Counted from the first letter of the stretch, positions 7,973 through 17,380 are shown. The stretch: DNA of 64,000 nucleotides from Sulfitobacter sp. S223 (GCF_025143825.1 NZ_CP083560.1:3100001-3164000); one strand, 5' to 3'. The notes: generated by a model from the letters alone, not told the origin. Translations and numbers: made by a program.

Positions 7973-8845
7973 ATGAAAAAGACAGTTAATCAAAAAGCAT
8001 GGTTCCTCATTCTCCCCGTTCTGGTGCTGGTGGCATTTTCTGCGGTGATCCCGCTGATGACTGTGGTGAATTATTCGGTTCAGGATACGTTCGGGAACAA
8101 CAAGTTTTTCTGGGCGGGCCTCGAATGGTTCGAAGAGATGCTGGCATCTGAGCGCATGTGGAATGCTCTGGGGCGACAAATCACGTTTTCCGCAATCATT
8201 CTGGCCATCGAAATACCGCTTGGCATTTTTGTCGCGTTGAACATGCCGAAGAAGGGTTTCTGGGCCTCGTTTTGCTTGGTCCTGATGTCGCTACCATTGC
8301 TCATCCCGTGGAATGTGGTCGGCACGATTTGGCAGATTTTTGGCCGCGTCGATATTGGCCTTCTTGGCTATACTTTGGCGGCCTTGGGCATTGACTATAA
8401 CTATACCCAAAACTTCTATGCCGCTTGGATCACGGTCATTGTCATGGACGTTTGGCACTGGACCTCACTGGTTGCCCTTTTGGCCTATGCGGGTTTGCAG
8501 TCCATCCCGGACGCCTATTACCAAGCGGCCAAGATCGATCAAGCCAGCCGCTGGAAAGTCTTCCGGTTTATCGAGCTACCCAAGATCATGGGAGTACTGA
8601 TGATCGCGATCCTGCTGCGATTTATGGACAGCTTCATGATTTACACCGAACCTTTCGTGGTGACGGGCGGCGGACCAGGTAACTCGACCACATTCTTGTC
8701 GATTGATCTGGTGAAGATGGCACTGGGGCAATTTGACCTTGGTCCCGCTGCGGCGTTCTCGATCATGTATTATCTTGTGATCCTGCTGGTGTCTTACGTG
8801 TTCTACACCGTGATGACGAACCTTGATAAAAGGGATGGTCACTGA
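7973..8845 (+). CDS. glpP: Glycerol ABC importer permease GlpP
   Basis: A 290-residue inner-membrane permease of the MalF/UgpA class with about six hydrophobic helices, the first at roughly 9-30. A coupling (EAA) loop is visible as YQAAKIDQASRWKVFRFIELP. A longer frame is open upstream, but ATG at 7973 begins directly after the glpT stop (1-bp gap) with AAGGTGG as ribosome binding site and opens into the first helix. It overlaps glpQ by one base (TGATG). Together with GlpQ it forms the channel through which glycerol delivered by GlpV is moved. Confidence 0.9.
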   Translation: MKKTVNQKAWFLILPVLVLVAFSAVIPLMTVVNYSVQDTFGNNKFFWAGLEWFEEMLASERMWNALGRQITFSAIILAIEIPLGIFVALNMPKKGFWASFCLVLMSLPLLIPWNVVGTIWQIFGRVDIGLLGYTLAALGIDYNYTQNFYAAWITVIVMDVWHWTSLVALLAYAGLQSIPDAYYQAAKIDQASRWKVFRFIELPKIMGVLMIAILLRFMDSFMIYTEPFVVTGGGPGNSTTFLSIDLVKMALGQFDLGPAAAFSIMYYLVILLVSYVFYTVMTNLDKRDGH

Positions 8846-9693
8846 TGTCTGACTTCACACACATACCGACCAAACGCAGTTTTGGCCTGCCCAAAATCAA
8901 AGGCAACGCTATTGTCATGGGCCTATACCTGCTTTTCTTGCTGTTGCCGATCTACTGGCTGGTGATGATGAGCCTCAAGACCAACTCAGAGATTCTCAAC
9001 AGCTTTACCCTGTGGCCGCGGGACCTGACGTTTGACAACTATCTGACCATTCTGACGGATGCGTCTTGGTACACCGGTTACCTCAATTCCATGGCCTATG
9101 TGGTCATGAATATGGTGATCTCACTGCTGGTCGCACTGCCTGCGGCTTATGCCTTTAGCCGCTATACGTTCATGGGTGACAAGCATCTGTTCTTTTGGCT
9201 CCTGACCAATCGAATGGCACCTCCTGCAGTCTTTGCCCTGCCGTTTTTCCAGCTCTACAGTTCGGTTGGATTGTTCGACACGCATATCGCTGTCGCCTTG
9301 GCGCATTGTCTGTTCAACGTCCCGCTGGCTGTGTGGATTTTGGAGGGCTTCATGCGTGGCGTGCCCAAGGAGATCGACGAGACGGCCTATATCGACGGCT
9401 ACTCCTTTCCACGCTTCTTCATCCGTATCTTCACGCCACTTGTGGCCTCTGGCATCGGTGTCACGGCATTCTTCTTGTTCATGTTCAGCTGGGTTGAGCT
9501 GCTGCTCAGCCGCACGCTGACATCGGTAAACGCAAAACCGATCGCCGCTACGATGACCCGCACGGTGGGTGCAGCCGGTATCGACTGGGGTGTGTTGGCA
9601 GCTGCCGGGGTTCTCACAATCCTGCCGGGTGCGTTGGTGATCTATTTTGTCCGCAATTACATCGCCAAGGGCTTCGCCCTGGGCCGCGTCTAA
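8845..9693 (+). CDS. glpQ: Glycerol ABC importer permease GlpQ
   Basis: A 282-residue MalG/UgpE-class permease with about six membrane helices. The coupling loop motif is EIDETAYIDGYSFPRFFIRI, close to the EAA-x3-G consensus. It overlaps the glpP stop by one base, indicating translational coupling. The last residues NYIAKGFALGRV match the conserved C-terminus of this class. The symbol follows the Rhizobium importer and should not be confused with glycerophosphodiester phosphodiesterase GlpQ. Confidence 0.9.
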   Translation: MSDFTHIPTKRSFGLPKIKGNAIVMGLYLLFLLLPIYWLVMMSLKTNSEILNSFTLWPRDLTFDNYLTILTDASWYTGYLNSMAYVVMNMVISLLVALPAAYAFSRYTFMGDKHLFFWLLTNRMAPPAVFALPFFQLYSSVGLFDTHIAVALAHCLFNVPLAVWILEGFMRGVPKEIDETAYIDGYSFPRFFIRIFTPLVASGIGVTAFFLFMFSWVELLLSRTLTSVNAKPIAATMTRTVGAAGIDWGVLAAAGVLTILPGALVIYFVRNYIAKGFALGRV

Positions 9694-9709
9694 GAAAGGA
9701 GAAACACCT

Positions 9710-9982
9710 ATGGAATGGATGGCATGGACTTGGCCGACCGCAGTTTTCTTCGGCATCATCGCAATAACGCTGGTCACCTTTACGGTGCTTGCGATCAAAT
9801 ATCCGGAAGCACCGCGCAGCGGGATACTTAGGATCGAAACGACCCGTGGTGACAGATTATTCATCACGCTACTTGGCTCGGCCTTTATCAATCTGGCTTG
9901 GCTTGGACTGCTCAGTGCGCCGCAATGGGGCGCACTGGTCGTCTGCTTCTTTTATGCCTTAGCGGTCTTCCGCTGGGTTTAA
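9710..9982 (+). CDS. glpU: Small membrane protein of glycerol importer (DUF2160)
   Basis: A 90-residue protein with two or three hydrophobic segments (about 10-30, 50-66 and 70-87) separated by a short polar loop containing PEAPRSGILRIETTRGDR. It begins after GAAAGGAGAAA, 16 bp downstream of glpQ, and precedes the substrate-binding protein. DUF2160 proteins occur in this position in alphaproteobacterial glycerol loci and have been named glpU. Its biochemical role is not established; an accessory subunit of the importer is the reasonable guess. Confidence 0.85.
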   Translation: MEWMAWTWPTAVFFGIIAITLVTFTVLAIKYPEAPRSGILRIETTRGDRLFITLLGSAFINLAWLGLLSAPQWGALVVCFFYALAVFRWV

Positions 9983-10048
9983 TCGAATAGGTGACCCGGC
10001 AAGCAAGAACCGGACCGCCTATAACTTTCACATCTAGGGAGGAACAAC

Positions 10049-11770
10049 ATGAACTTGCGACTTAAAGGAACCACCGCGATAGGTCTTGCTGCTTGCATGC
10101 TTACCGCGCCCGCGTTCGCCGATATGGATGCCGCCAAGGCATTCCTTGATAGCGAAATTGGCGAACTGTCGGCGCTGTCACGCGCCGAACAGGAAGCTGA
10201 GCTTCAATTCTTTATCGACGCGGCCAAACCATACGAAGGCATGTCGATCAACGTGGTGTCAGAAACAATCGGCACGCACACATATGAATCCACCGTTCTG
10301 GCCCCCGCATTCGAGGCCATTACAGGCATCAAGGTCACCCATGACCTGATCGGTGAAGGCGACGTTGTTGAAAAGCTGCAAACACAAATGCAGTCCGGCG
10401 AAAACATCTATGACGCCTACATCAACGACTCTGACCTGATCGGCACACACTGGCGCTACAAGCAGGCGCGCAACCTGACAGACTGGATGACCGGCGAAGG
10501 CGCCGCTGTGACGAACCCGAACCTCGACCTTGAGGATTTCATCGGTCTTTCGTTCACAACCGGACCTGACGGAAAAGTCTATCAGCTGCCCGACCAGCAG
10601 TTCGCGAACTTGTACTGGTTCCGGTACGATTGGTTCAACGACGAGCAGAACAAAGCCGACTTCAAAGCCAAATATGGCTACGATCTGGGTGTGCCGGTCA
10701 ACTGGTCCGCATACGAGGACATCGCGGAATTCTTCACCGGTCGTGACCTGTCTCGTCTGGGCGTAGAAGGCGAAGTCTTTGGCAACATGGACTACGGCAA
10801 GAAAGACCCGTCCTTGGGTTGGCGCTATACTGATGCGTGGCTGTCCATGGCTGGTGCCGGCGACGTAGGTGAGCCAAATGGCCTGCCCGTTGATGAATGG
10901 GGCATTCGTGTAAACGAAAATTCCCAACCGGTTGGTTCTTGTGTGGCACGTGGTGGCGCGACCAACGGCCCCGCTGCTGTTTATGCTGTGACCAAGGCAA
11001 TCGAATGGCTGGAAAAATACTCTCCGCCTGCCGCAGCCGGCATGACATTCTCTGAGGCAGGCCCAATTCCTGCGCAGGGTAACGTTGCACAGCAGATGTT
11101 CTGGTACACGGCCTTTACCGCCGCGTCTGTAGAGCCTGATCTGCCCGTGATGAACGAAGATGGCACGCCAAAATGGCGCATGGCCCCTTCACCACATGGT
11201 GCATATTGGACCGAAGGCACCAAGATCGGCTATCAAGACGCCGGTTCCTGGACGCTGATGGAATCCACACCTGTTGACCGTGCACAAGCGGCTTGGCTCT
11301 ATGCCCAGTTCGTGACGTCCAAGACTGTGGACGTGAAGAAAAGCCATGTTGGTCTGACATTCATTCGTGAATCCACGATCCAGCACGAAAGCTTTACCGA
11401 GCGTGCGCCGAAACTGGGTGGTCTGGTTGAATTCTACCGCTCACCAGCACGGGTACAATGGTCTCCAACAGGTACCAACGTTCCTGACTATCCAAAGCTG
11501 GCTCAGCTGTGGTGGCAGAACATCGGCGACGCAATGTCCGGTGCAAAGACGCCTCAGGAAGCACTCGACTCACTTTGCGCTGATCAGGAAAAAGTTCTGA
11601 TCCGTCTGGAGCGTGCCGGTGTTCAGGGTGAACTTGGTCCGGTTATGAACGAAGAGAAAGATGCAGATTACTGGCTGTCCCAACCCGGTTCGCCCAAAGC
11701 GAAACTGGCCAATGAAGACGAAGAACCAGTGACTATCTCTTATGACGAGCTGATCAAATCCTGGCAGTAA
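10049..11770 (+). CDS. glpV: Glycerol ABC importer substrate-binding protein GlpV
   Basis: A 573-residue periplasmic binding protein with a signal peptide (residues 1-24, ending PAFA). It is longer than most type-1 solute-binding proteins (about 430 residues), as is characteristic of the GlpV group. The mature part starts with a helical segment, then the Rossmann-like lobe INVVSETIGTHTYES and an extended C-terminus. It follows glpU after 66 bp that include a strong GGGAGGAA ribosome binding site and an imperfect GC-rich stem that might stabilise the transcript of this abundantly needed subunit. An intrinsic terminator at 11834-11862 ends the unit. Confidence 0.92.
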   Translation: MNLRLKGTTAIGLAACMLTAPAFADMDAAKAFLDSEIGELSALSRAEQEAELQFFIDAAKPYEGMSINVVSETIGTHTYESTVLAPAFEAITGIKVTHDLIGEGDVVEKLQTQMQSGENIYDAYINDSDLIGTHWRYKQARNLTDWMTGEGAAVTNPNLDLEDFIGLSFTTGPDGKVYQLPDQQFANLYWFRYDWFNDEQNKADFKAKYGYDLGVPVNWSAYEDIAEFFTGRDLSRLGVEGEVFGNMDYGKKDPSLGWRYTDAWLSMAGAGDVGEPNGLPVDEWGIRVNENSQPVGSCVARGGATNGPAAVYAVTKAIEWLEKYSPPAAAGMTFSEAGPIPAQGNVAQQMFWYTAFTAASVEPDLPVMNEDGTPKWRMAPSPHGAYWTEGTKIGYQDAGSWTLMESTPVDRAQAAWLYAQFVTSKTVDVKKSHVGLTFIRESTIQHESFTERAPKLGGLVEFYRSPARVQWSPTGTNVPDYPKLAQLWWQNIGDAMSGAKTPQEALDSLCADQEKVLIRLERAGVQGELGPVMNEEKDADYWLSQPGSPKAKLANEDEEPVTISYDELIKSWQ

Positions 11771-11833
11771 ACCTATGTTCTGGGGCCAAGAAACTGGTCC
11801 CAGTTCAAACGGTTTGATGAACACGTCCAAGAT

Positions 11834-11862
11834 CAGCGGCCCTTCAGAAGGGCCGCTGTTTT
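11834..11862 (+). terminator. Intrinsic terminator after glpV
   Basis: An 11-bp perfect stem (CAGCGGCCCTT / AAGGGCCGCTG) with a 3-base loop, followed by TTTT. It lies between glpV and glpK and suggests partial separation of the importer operon from glpK. Confidence 0.85.
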
Positions 11863-11887
11863 CACCTCAAATAACCGGCGACCATTC

Positions 11888-13375
11888 ATGACCTATGTCC
11901 TAGCAATTGACCAAGGCACAACATCAACCCGCGCGATACTGTTCGACAAAACGATGACTACATGTGCCATCGCGCATGAAGAATTCGCGCAGCATTTCCC
12001 CCAATCCGGCTGGGTTGAGCATAATCCCCGGGATTTGTGGGAAACGACGCTGTCGACCTGTCGTGACGTCATTGACCAAGCCGACATAACGCCTTCAAAA
12101 ATTGCCTCAATCGGCATCACCAATCAGCGCGAAACTGTCATCGTCTGGGATAAGAAAACCGGCGAGGCGCTGCATAACGCGATTGTCTGGCAGGACCGCC
12201 GTACGGCAGATGTCTGCGCAGAACTGCGCGATGCAGGTCACGAGGCGATGATCACAGAGCGCACGGGGCTTTTGCTCGATCCGTATTTCTCAGGCACCAA
12301 GCTGAAATGGATACTGGACCATGTAGACGGCGCACGCGCCCGCGCTGAACGGGGCGAGTTGCTGTTCGGCACTGTCGATGCCTTTCTTATCTGGAAACTG
12401 ACAGGCGGGAAGACACACGCAACGGATGCGACCAACGCCGCGCGCACAATGCTGTATGATATTCGCAAAGGCCGATGGAGCAGCACGATCTGTGAGCTCC
12501 TTGATATACCCATGCAGATGTTACCGCAGGTCAAAGATTGTGCCGCTGATTATGGCACCACCCGACCGGATTTGTTCGACGTTGAAATTCCCATCAACGG
12601 TGTTGCCGGAGACCAGCAGGCTGCCACCATCGGACAGGCCTGTTTTGAACCCGGCATGATAAAATCGACCTACGGTACGGGATGTTTTGCGCTTTTGAAC
12701 ACAGGCGATACGCCTGTCATGTCAGAGAACCGTCTACTCACCACAATCGCCTATCAACTTGATGGCAAGCCGACTTATGCGCTTGAAGGTTCGATTTTCA
12801 TTGCAGGCGCTGTCGTACAATGGTTGCGGGACGGGATGCAGATCATTCAGGACGCGGCCGAAACGCAGGCCTTAGCCGAACAGGCAGATCCCCAGCAAAA
12901 CGTGATCCTTGTTCCGGCCTTTGTTGGTCTGGGTGCCCCTTATTGGAACCCTGATTGCAGAGGCGCCGCCTTTGGCCTGACGCGCGCAACAGGCCCCGCT
13001 GAAATGGCAAAAGCGGCGCTTGAATGTATTGGCTTTCAGACACGGGATTTGCTGCAAGCCATGGCTGCTGACTGGGAGGCGCCCGGCGTCCAGCCTACGC
13101 TACGAGTCGATGGCGGAATGTCTGCAAGCGATTGGGCGATGCAGTTTTTGTCGGACATCATTTCAGCCCCTGTCGACAGACCATCGAGCCAGGAAACGAC
13201 GGCCCTCGGGGTTGCTTGGCTGGCGGGAATGCACGCAGGCGTCTATCCAGACCAAGCAGTCTTTGCCAAGACATGGGCCTGTGAAACACAATTCAAACCC
13301 GCGATGGACGAAACACTGCGCGCCGAAAAATATGCGGCATGGGGCAGAGCCGTCCTTGCCACTATGAGCGTTTAA
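11888..13375 (+). CDS. glpK: Glycerol kinase
   Basis: A 495-residue FGGY-family kinase that phosphorylates glycerol to sn-glycerol-3-phosphate with ATP, trapping imported glycerol for GlpD. The N-terminus has the ATP phosphate-binding motif [13 protein letters not shown]; the GlpK hallmarks [29 protein letters not shown] and the C-terminal [16 protein letters not shown] are all present, and length matches the family. It lies 26 bp downstream of the glpV terminator, in the same direction, and is followed after 3 bp by an iron-containing alcohol dehydrogenase. Confidence 0.96.
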   Translation: MTYVLAIDQGTTSTRAILFDKTMTTCAIAHEEFAQHFPQSGWVEHNPRDLWETTLSTCRDVIDQADITPSKIASIGITNQRETVIVWDKKTGEALHNAIVWQDRRTADVCAELRDAGHEAMITERTGLLLDPYFSGTKLKWILDHVDGARARAERGELLFGTVDAFLIWKLTGGKTHATDATNAARTMLYDIRKGRWSSTICELLDIPMQMLPQVKDCAADYGTTRPDLFDVEIPINGVAGDQQAATIGQACFEPGMIKSTYGTGCFALLNTGDTPVMSENRLLTTIAYQLDGKPTYALEGSIFIAGAVVQWLRDGMQIIQDAAETQALAEQADPQQNVILVPAFVGLGAPYWNPDCRGAAFGLTRATGPAEMAKAALECIGFQTRDLLQAMAADWEAPGVQPTLRVDGGMSASDWAMQFLSDIISAPVDRPSSQETTALGVAWLAGMHAGVYPDQAVFAKTWACETQFKPAMDETLRAEKYAAWGRAVLATMSV

Positions 13376-13378
13376 GCG

Positions 13379-14521
13379 ATGTTTTCTTTTATAAGCCCAC
13401 AAGCGATCCATTTTGGCCGAGGCCAAAGTCAAAATACAGCAGCGTTGGCCGCATCCTTCGGCACCTCGGTTCTGTTAGTTCATGGCGCGAGTGCCACGCG
13501 CGCACAGTGGCTGATAGATGCATGCAATTCGGCAGGTCTTAAGACTGAAAGAATTAGTTGCGCAAGCGAGCCGAGCCTGCCCGATATTGAACGCGCGCTG
13601 CGCCAGCTAAAAGGGGTTTCACCGGACATTGTTATCGGGCTTGGCGGCGGTTCAGTCCTCGATTTTGCCAAAGCGCTGGCAGCATTGATCCCCTGTGATG
13701 GCGATCCAATGACATACCTCGAAGTTGTTGGGGATGGTCGTTCTTTGGATCACCCTCCCCTACCTATGATCGCATTGCCAACAACGGCAGGGACCGGTGC
13801 TGAAGTCACTAAAAACGCGGTCATCTTGGTGCCTGATCAAGGTATTAAAGTCAGTTTACGCGACCCGCGTATGGTGCCGAGGATTGCCATCGTTGACCCA
13901 TCTCTCATGCAGGGCGCGCCAAAACATGTGGCCCTTGCGGCCGCGCTCGACGCGGTTACCCAAGTGATTGAGCCGTATTTGTCGATCAAAGCCAATCCAA
14001 TGACCGACGCCCTGTGCCATGCGGCCATTTCAACAGGTCTTCGCACGCTGAAAGATCTGGTGGAAAACGATGCGTCCGAAGCGTGGGATAGAATGGCTTG
14101 GGTCAGCACATGTGGCGGCTTGGCCTTAGCGAATGCGGGCCTTGGTGCTGTACATGGTTTCGCAGGTGTGATCGGCGGAGAAACCAATGCCCCTCATGGG
14201 GCGATATGCGGCGCACTGCTTCCTGCTGTGCTTGAATCGCACCTGCGCAAAGCTAAGAAGCATACGGACATTTCGATCCGCTTGGAGTGGGTACTGGATG
14301 AAGTCGACACCCACTTTGCCCAAGGTGAAAAAGGGATGGGTATTGCTGCGCTGCGTAGTTGGTCGCGGAAGATGGGTCTTCCCGGTTTGGAAGGGCTGGG
14401 GTTATCCGCGGCAGACTATTCGAAAGTTGCACAAGCCGCGTCTAGAGCATCCTCAATGGGCGGCAATCCTTTTGTACTTTCAGAACATGAACTGTTGGAG
14501 ATACTACAGTCCGCTAAGTAA
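13379..14521 (+). CDS. Iron-containing alcohol dehydrogenase
   Basis: A 380-residue group III (iron-dependent) dehydrogenase. The NAD(P)-binding glycine motif GLGGGSVLDFAKALA is near 83-97, PTTAGTGAEVT follows, and metal ligands are offered by AALDAVTQVIE (Asp), GAVHGFAGVIGG (His) and NAPHGAICG (His). Its start is 3 bp after the glpK stop, so it is probably cotranscribed with it. Substrate is uncertain: family members reduce or oxidise short alcohols, 1,3-propanediol, glycerol or hydroxy acids, and the position argues for a glycerol-derived polyol or aldehyde. That is inference from context. Confidence 0.88.
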   Translation: MFSFISPQAIHFGRGQSQNTAALAASFGTSVLLVHGASATRAQWLIDACNSAGLKTERISCASEPSLPDIERALRQLKGVSPDIVIGLGGGSVLDFAKALAALIPCDGDPMTYLEVVGDGRSLDHPPLPMIALPTTAGTGAEVTKNAVILVPDQGIKVSLRDPRMVPRIAIVDPSLMQGAPKHVALAAALDAVTQVIEPYLSIKANPMTDALCHAAISTGLRTLKDLVENDASEAWDRMAWVSTCGGLALANAGLGAVHGFAGVIGGETNAPHGAICGALLPAVLESHLRKAKKHTDISIRLEWVLDEVDTHFAQGEKGMGIAALRSWSRKMGLPGLEGLGLSAADYSKVAQAASRASSMGGNPFVLSEHELLEILQSAK

Positions 14522-14659
14522 GATAGCCAAACCTTGTAGTTGAGTTTCCCATGCGGTTGCTTTGGGGGAAAGTCGATCAGGTACATCAGTATACTTAAGT
14601 CTGGATGAGGCAATTGGTCCTTTCGCGCTTTTTTTCCGCCCGTAATGTCCGTTTAGGCC

Positions 14660-14885
14660 ACTGTCCGTCGTCAGAGTTTTTGGAACCAATGGCGGCCTAA
14701 TCTAAGAGAGAGTTTGGCTCATCTGGTTTGTTTGATTATGCGGCGCGTTGTCTGTGATGCAAGCGTCGCGTTTCGAGCGTCTTTCGTTTGATCCTTTCCA
14801 CTGCCCGGCAGGGTTATGCGCAGCATGATCCCGAGAGGGGCGTTGTTTTAGAATGGCTTTGTCACGCCCGAAGTAGACGTCAGCG
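14660..14885 (+). repeat. 226-bp inverted repeat, left arm
   Basis: Identical, in inverse orientation, to 15692-15917. It covers the last about 61 codons of the transposase and its 3' flank. Match breaks exactly at 14885/15692. Confidence 0.9.
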
Positions 14886-15691
14886 GGTGTGACGTTGCTG
14901 ATGCTCTCGTGGTAGCGCTGGTGATTGTAGTGATCGACGAAGGCTTTGATTTGGCGTTCGAGATCACCCGGCAGGAAGTAGTTTTCCAGCAGGATGCGGT
15001 TCTTTAAGGTCTGGTGCCAACGTTCGATCTTTCCCTGTGTTTGGGGATGATATGGCGCGCCACGCGAGTGCTTCATGCCTTTGTCTTGCAGCCATTCTGC
15101 CAGATCGCCCGAGACGTAACTGGATCCGTTGTCACTGAGCAGACGTGGCTTGTGAACGACGTGAACTTGGTCACAGCCAGACGCCCGAAGGGCGAGGTCC
15201 AGGGTATCCGTCACGTCTTCAGCCCGCATGTTGGTGCAGAGCTTCCAGGAGACAATATAGCGGCTGTAATCGTCGAGGACGGTGCTGAGGTAGAACCAGC
15301 CCCATCCCAGAACCTTGATGTAGGTAAAGTCGGTCTGCCAGAGCTGATTGATCGCTGTGGTTTTATCTTTGAATTCGTTAGCGGCCTTGATCACAATGAA
15401 AGCTGGGCTGGTGATCAGGTCGTGCGCCTTCAAGATACGATATGTCGAAGCCTCTGATACAAAGCAACTTTCCTTGTCAGTGAAGGTCACCGCCAGCTCT
15501 CGCGGTGACAACTCCGTCTCCCTCAACGCCAGTTTGACCACCTTGCGACGCACTTCGTCGGGGATGCGGTTCCAGACGTGCTTTGGCTTAGGAGATTGAT
15601 CCTGCAACCCGGCCTCGCCGCGCTGCAGGTACCGATCGTACCAACGATAGAACGTGGTGCGGGGGATGCCCAGTTTGGCCAGCCTTAGACG
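14702..15691 (-). pseudogene. IS3/IS481-type DDE transposase, 5' truncated
   Basis: The reading frame is open for 330 codons but has no proper start: its 5' end is cut at 15691 where the inverted copy begins. The N-terminal piece keeps part of a helix-turn-helix (LAKLGIPRTTFYRWYDRYL), the rest is an rve integrase core with catalytic residues visible in WQTDFTYIKV (D), LLSDNGSSYVSGD (D) and HPQTQGKIERWHQ (E). A TTG at 15607 could start a 301-residue protein lacking the DNA-binding part. The DDE core looks intact, but without its first helix-turn-helix and with two 3' ends the element is probably immobile on its own. Assignment between the IS3 and IS481 families is uncertain. Confidence 0.82.
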
Positions 15692-15917
15692 CGCTGACGT
15701 CTACTTCGGGCGTGACAAAGCCATTCTAAAACAACGCCCCTCTCGGGATCATGCTGCGCATAACCCTGCCGGGCAGTGGAAAGGATCAAACGAAAGACGC
15801 TCGAAACGCGACGCTTGCATCACAGACAACGCGCCGCATAATCAAACAAACCAGATGAGCCAAACTCTCTCTTAGATTAGGCCGCCATTGGTTCCAAAAA
15901 CTCTGACGACGGACAGT
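15692..15917 (-). repeat. 226-bp inverted repeat, right arm
   Basis: Inverted copy of 14660-14885, reading on the plus strand as the transposase C-terminus from ADVYFGRDKAILKQRPSRDH onward. It interrupts the PIN-like pseudogene to its right. Confidence 0.9.
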
Positions 15918-16689
15918 AGGAACAATAATTGCGCGAGCCGATAGACTTGCTCCCAACTTGGGCTGCCAAGGTGCGCATCGGCACGCTTGGAGGGTATGCG
16001 CGGTGGCTGCTTAAGAAATTCTTCGACCATAACAGAGGTGCCTTCGTGGAAATTTTCTGCTTCAATGATTTGATCAACAGCCCCAGTTCCAACAAAGTTA
16101 TTGATCCGAGCGGTGTCTAGCTGTTGAAGCCGAATATCATTCTCACGGTTTAATTGTTCAGTGAGATCGTACTGTGCTTTGCGCGCCTTCTCCTTCATCT
16201 CTTCCGCTGCGCCCATGACCGTGGCAGCCAGTTCCGGAGGAAACTCTGAAACATCAAAATCGAGTAGTTGGTCCAAGTCTGCCAGCGCCATCTTGGAAAC
16301 ATCATCAAAGGATATTGAATCAATCCCGCCAATGAATTTTTGGAGAAGATCACCAAGTCCGAAGCCGCCGACGGATGATAAGTTCTGCATATCCTTGTAG
16401 ATTTGGGTTCGTTCCTCGCGATTTTTACGGTTATCCTGTGGCCCGTTGGCATGCCGCCTACGCTGTCGGAGATTGTCTCAAGGCATTTGGCACCAACTAC
16501 ATCAAGTTGCAGATTCAATCCGGTTCTTTTCTTTTCGTCGCGTGCTCCAAGAAGTTCTTCGATACTCTGAGTAGAATAGCAAGGAATGCAAGAATCCGAT
16601 CTGCCGATCGCCTGTCCTAGGGACGACATTTGCCCACTGAGCAGATGGTTTCAGGACGAAGTGTCGAGATAGATGGTAAGTTTCACCAT
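15918..16689 (-). pseudogene. Broken PIN-like gene, truncated by insertion sequence
   Basis: From an ATG at 16689 the frame reads MVKLTIYLDTSS, the opening strand and first acidic residue typical of PIN-fold nucleases, then a TGA at codon 13. The same frame continues (SIEELLGARDEKKRTG, VVGAKCLETISDS) to about 16440. Coding then shifts to a second frame (NGPQDNRKNREERTQIYKDM, then a 170-residue acidic helical region rich in E, D and A) which runs into the insertion sequence at 15917. At least one stop, one frameshift and a 3' truncation are present. No partner antitoxin-like gene was recognised. The PIN call rests on the N-terminal strand only and is tentative; that the gene is broken is clear. 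Confidence 0.55.
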
Positions 16690-16997
16690 GTTAGTTTCTT
16701 TCTTGTGGCTGCACATTGCTTATAGGTGCAGAAGATGCCTCCTCACGTGCGCTATTAGCTTCATATTGTATGATGAGCGACTGTCGTGAAAGGGCTGGAG
16801 CGATCATTGACAACATGAAGCCGAAGGGCGGAAAAGTCCGCACAATTGCTATTCATCTGCGTTCCCAAAACCCTCGTTTTTGACACGATGTCGGAGGTCC
16901 GCTCAGCGGACTTTACTGCCGTCGAATACAAATACGCCAACGGCGCTATCAAATTGCTGTCGTCGTAATTGCCTGCCGCAGTTGAGGGCCCATCACA
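16690..16997. other. 308-bp spacer without supported gene
   Basis: Between two pseudogenes. It contains a diverged copy (16865-16883) of the palindrome found perfectly at 17361 and 17755. A 38-codon open frame on the plus strand ends inside that palindrome and has no convincing ribosome binding site. Confidence 0.5.
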
Positions 16998-17321
16998 TCA
17001 GTCTACTATTTCCTCGACCGACAACCGATGATGCTTGTCCTCATCGATGGTGCGACCTTGCCATCCTATGATTGCTGTTTGATCGCCATTCTCTGCGATC
17101 ACGACATCAATTGACCATCCGATTGCGAAACCAGTTTGGGATCCTCTGATATTGCTACACTCATAGGACAATGTCGTCTCATCGCAGACGTCATCGTAGC
17201 AGACCCGGTATTGAGGTGCTTAGGTGTTGGGCAAGCTGCCGTCTTCGTAGTTGGAACAGCCTGCAATCGCAGGTGCGGCTGTAACTAGAGATATGGCGAT
17301 GCCTGATAAGACGCGTTTCAT
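16998..17321 (-). pseudogene. Small secreted protein gene with in-frame TAA
   Basis: From ATG at 17321 the frame gives a signal peptide (MKRVLSGIAISLVTAAPAIA), then GCSNYEDGSLPNT and a TAA at 17220-17222. The identical frame continues without another stop for 73 further codons: APQYRVCYDDVCDETTLSYE, then CSNIRGSQTGFAIGWSID and IGWQGRTIDEDKHHRLSVEE, ending at 16998. The continuous protein-like composition, paired cysteines and signal peptide say this was a single secreted protein of about 107 residues broken by one nonsense change. The family is unrecognised. Alternatives are a sequencing error or readthrough. Confidence 0.6.
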
Positions 17322-17360
17322 CGGCGCATTATTGGATCAGTGAACGCTAAGGTCAATGTA

Positions 17361-17380
17361 CCAAAAACGCTCGTTTTTGG
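17361..17380. repeat. 20-bp palindromic repeat, copy 1
   Basis: CCAAAAACGCTCGTTTTTGG, 9-bp arms around a 2-base centre. An identical copy is at 17755-17774 and a diverged one at 16865-16883. It resembles a small dispersed palindrome or a terminator-like hairpin. Confidence 0.7.

Larger units (their letters stand above)
14660..15917. mobile_element. Rearranged insertion sequence bounded by 226-bp inverted repeat
   Basis: A 1258-bp element whose two ends are the same sequence in opposite orientation: the 3' terminal 226 bp of the transposase copy (14660-14885) recurs, inverted, at 15692-15917. Outermost bases can be read as TG...CA starting TGTCCGTCG. Neither end is a normal 5' end of the element and no target-site duplication was found, so it appears to be the product of two head-to-head copies with an internal deletion, or of an aberrant transposition. 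Confidence 0.8.

Noticed and set aside
15654..15875. 73-codon frame carrying the transposase C-terminus
   Set aside because: A chimera created by the inverted-repeat junction, not a gene.
14650..15930. Target-site duplication around the insertion sequence
   Set aside because: Bases flanking the two TG/CA ends do not match as direct repeats.
16998..17321. Programmed readthrough or amino-acid recoding at the TAA
   Set aside because: TAA is the least leaky stop and there is no visible recoding element; a nonsense mutation is simpler.
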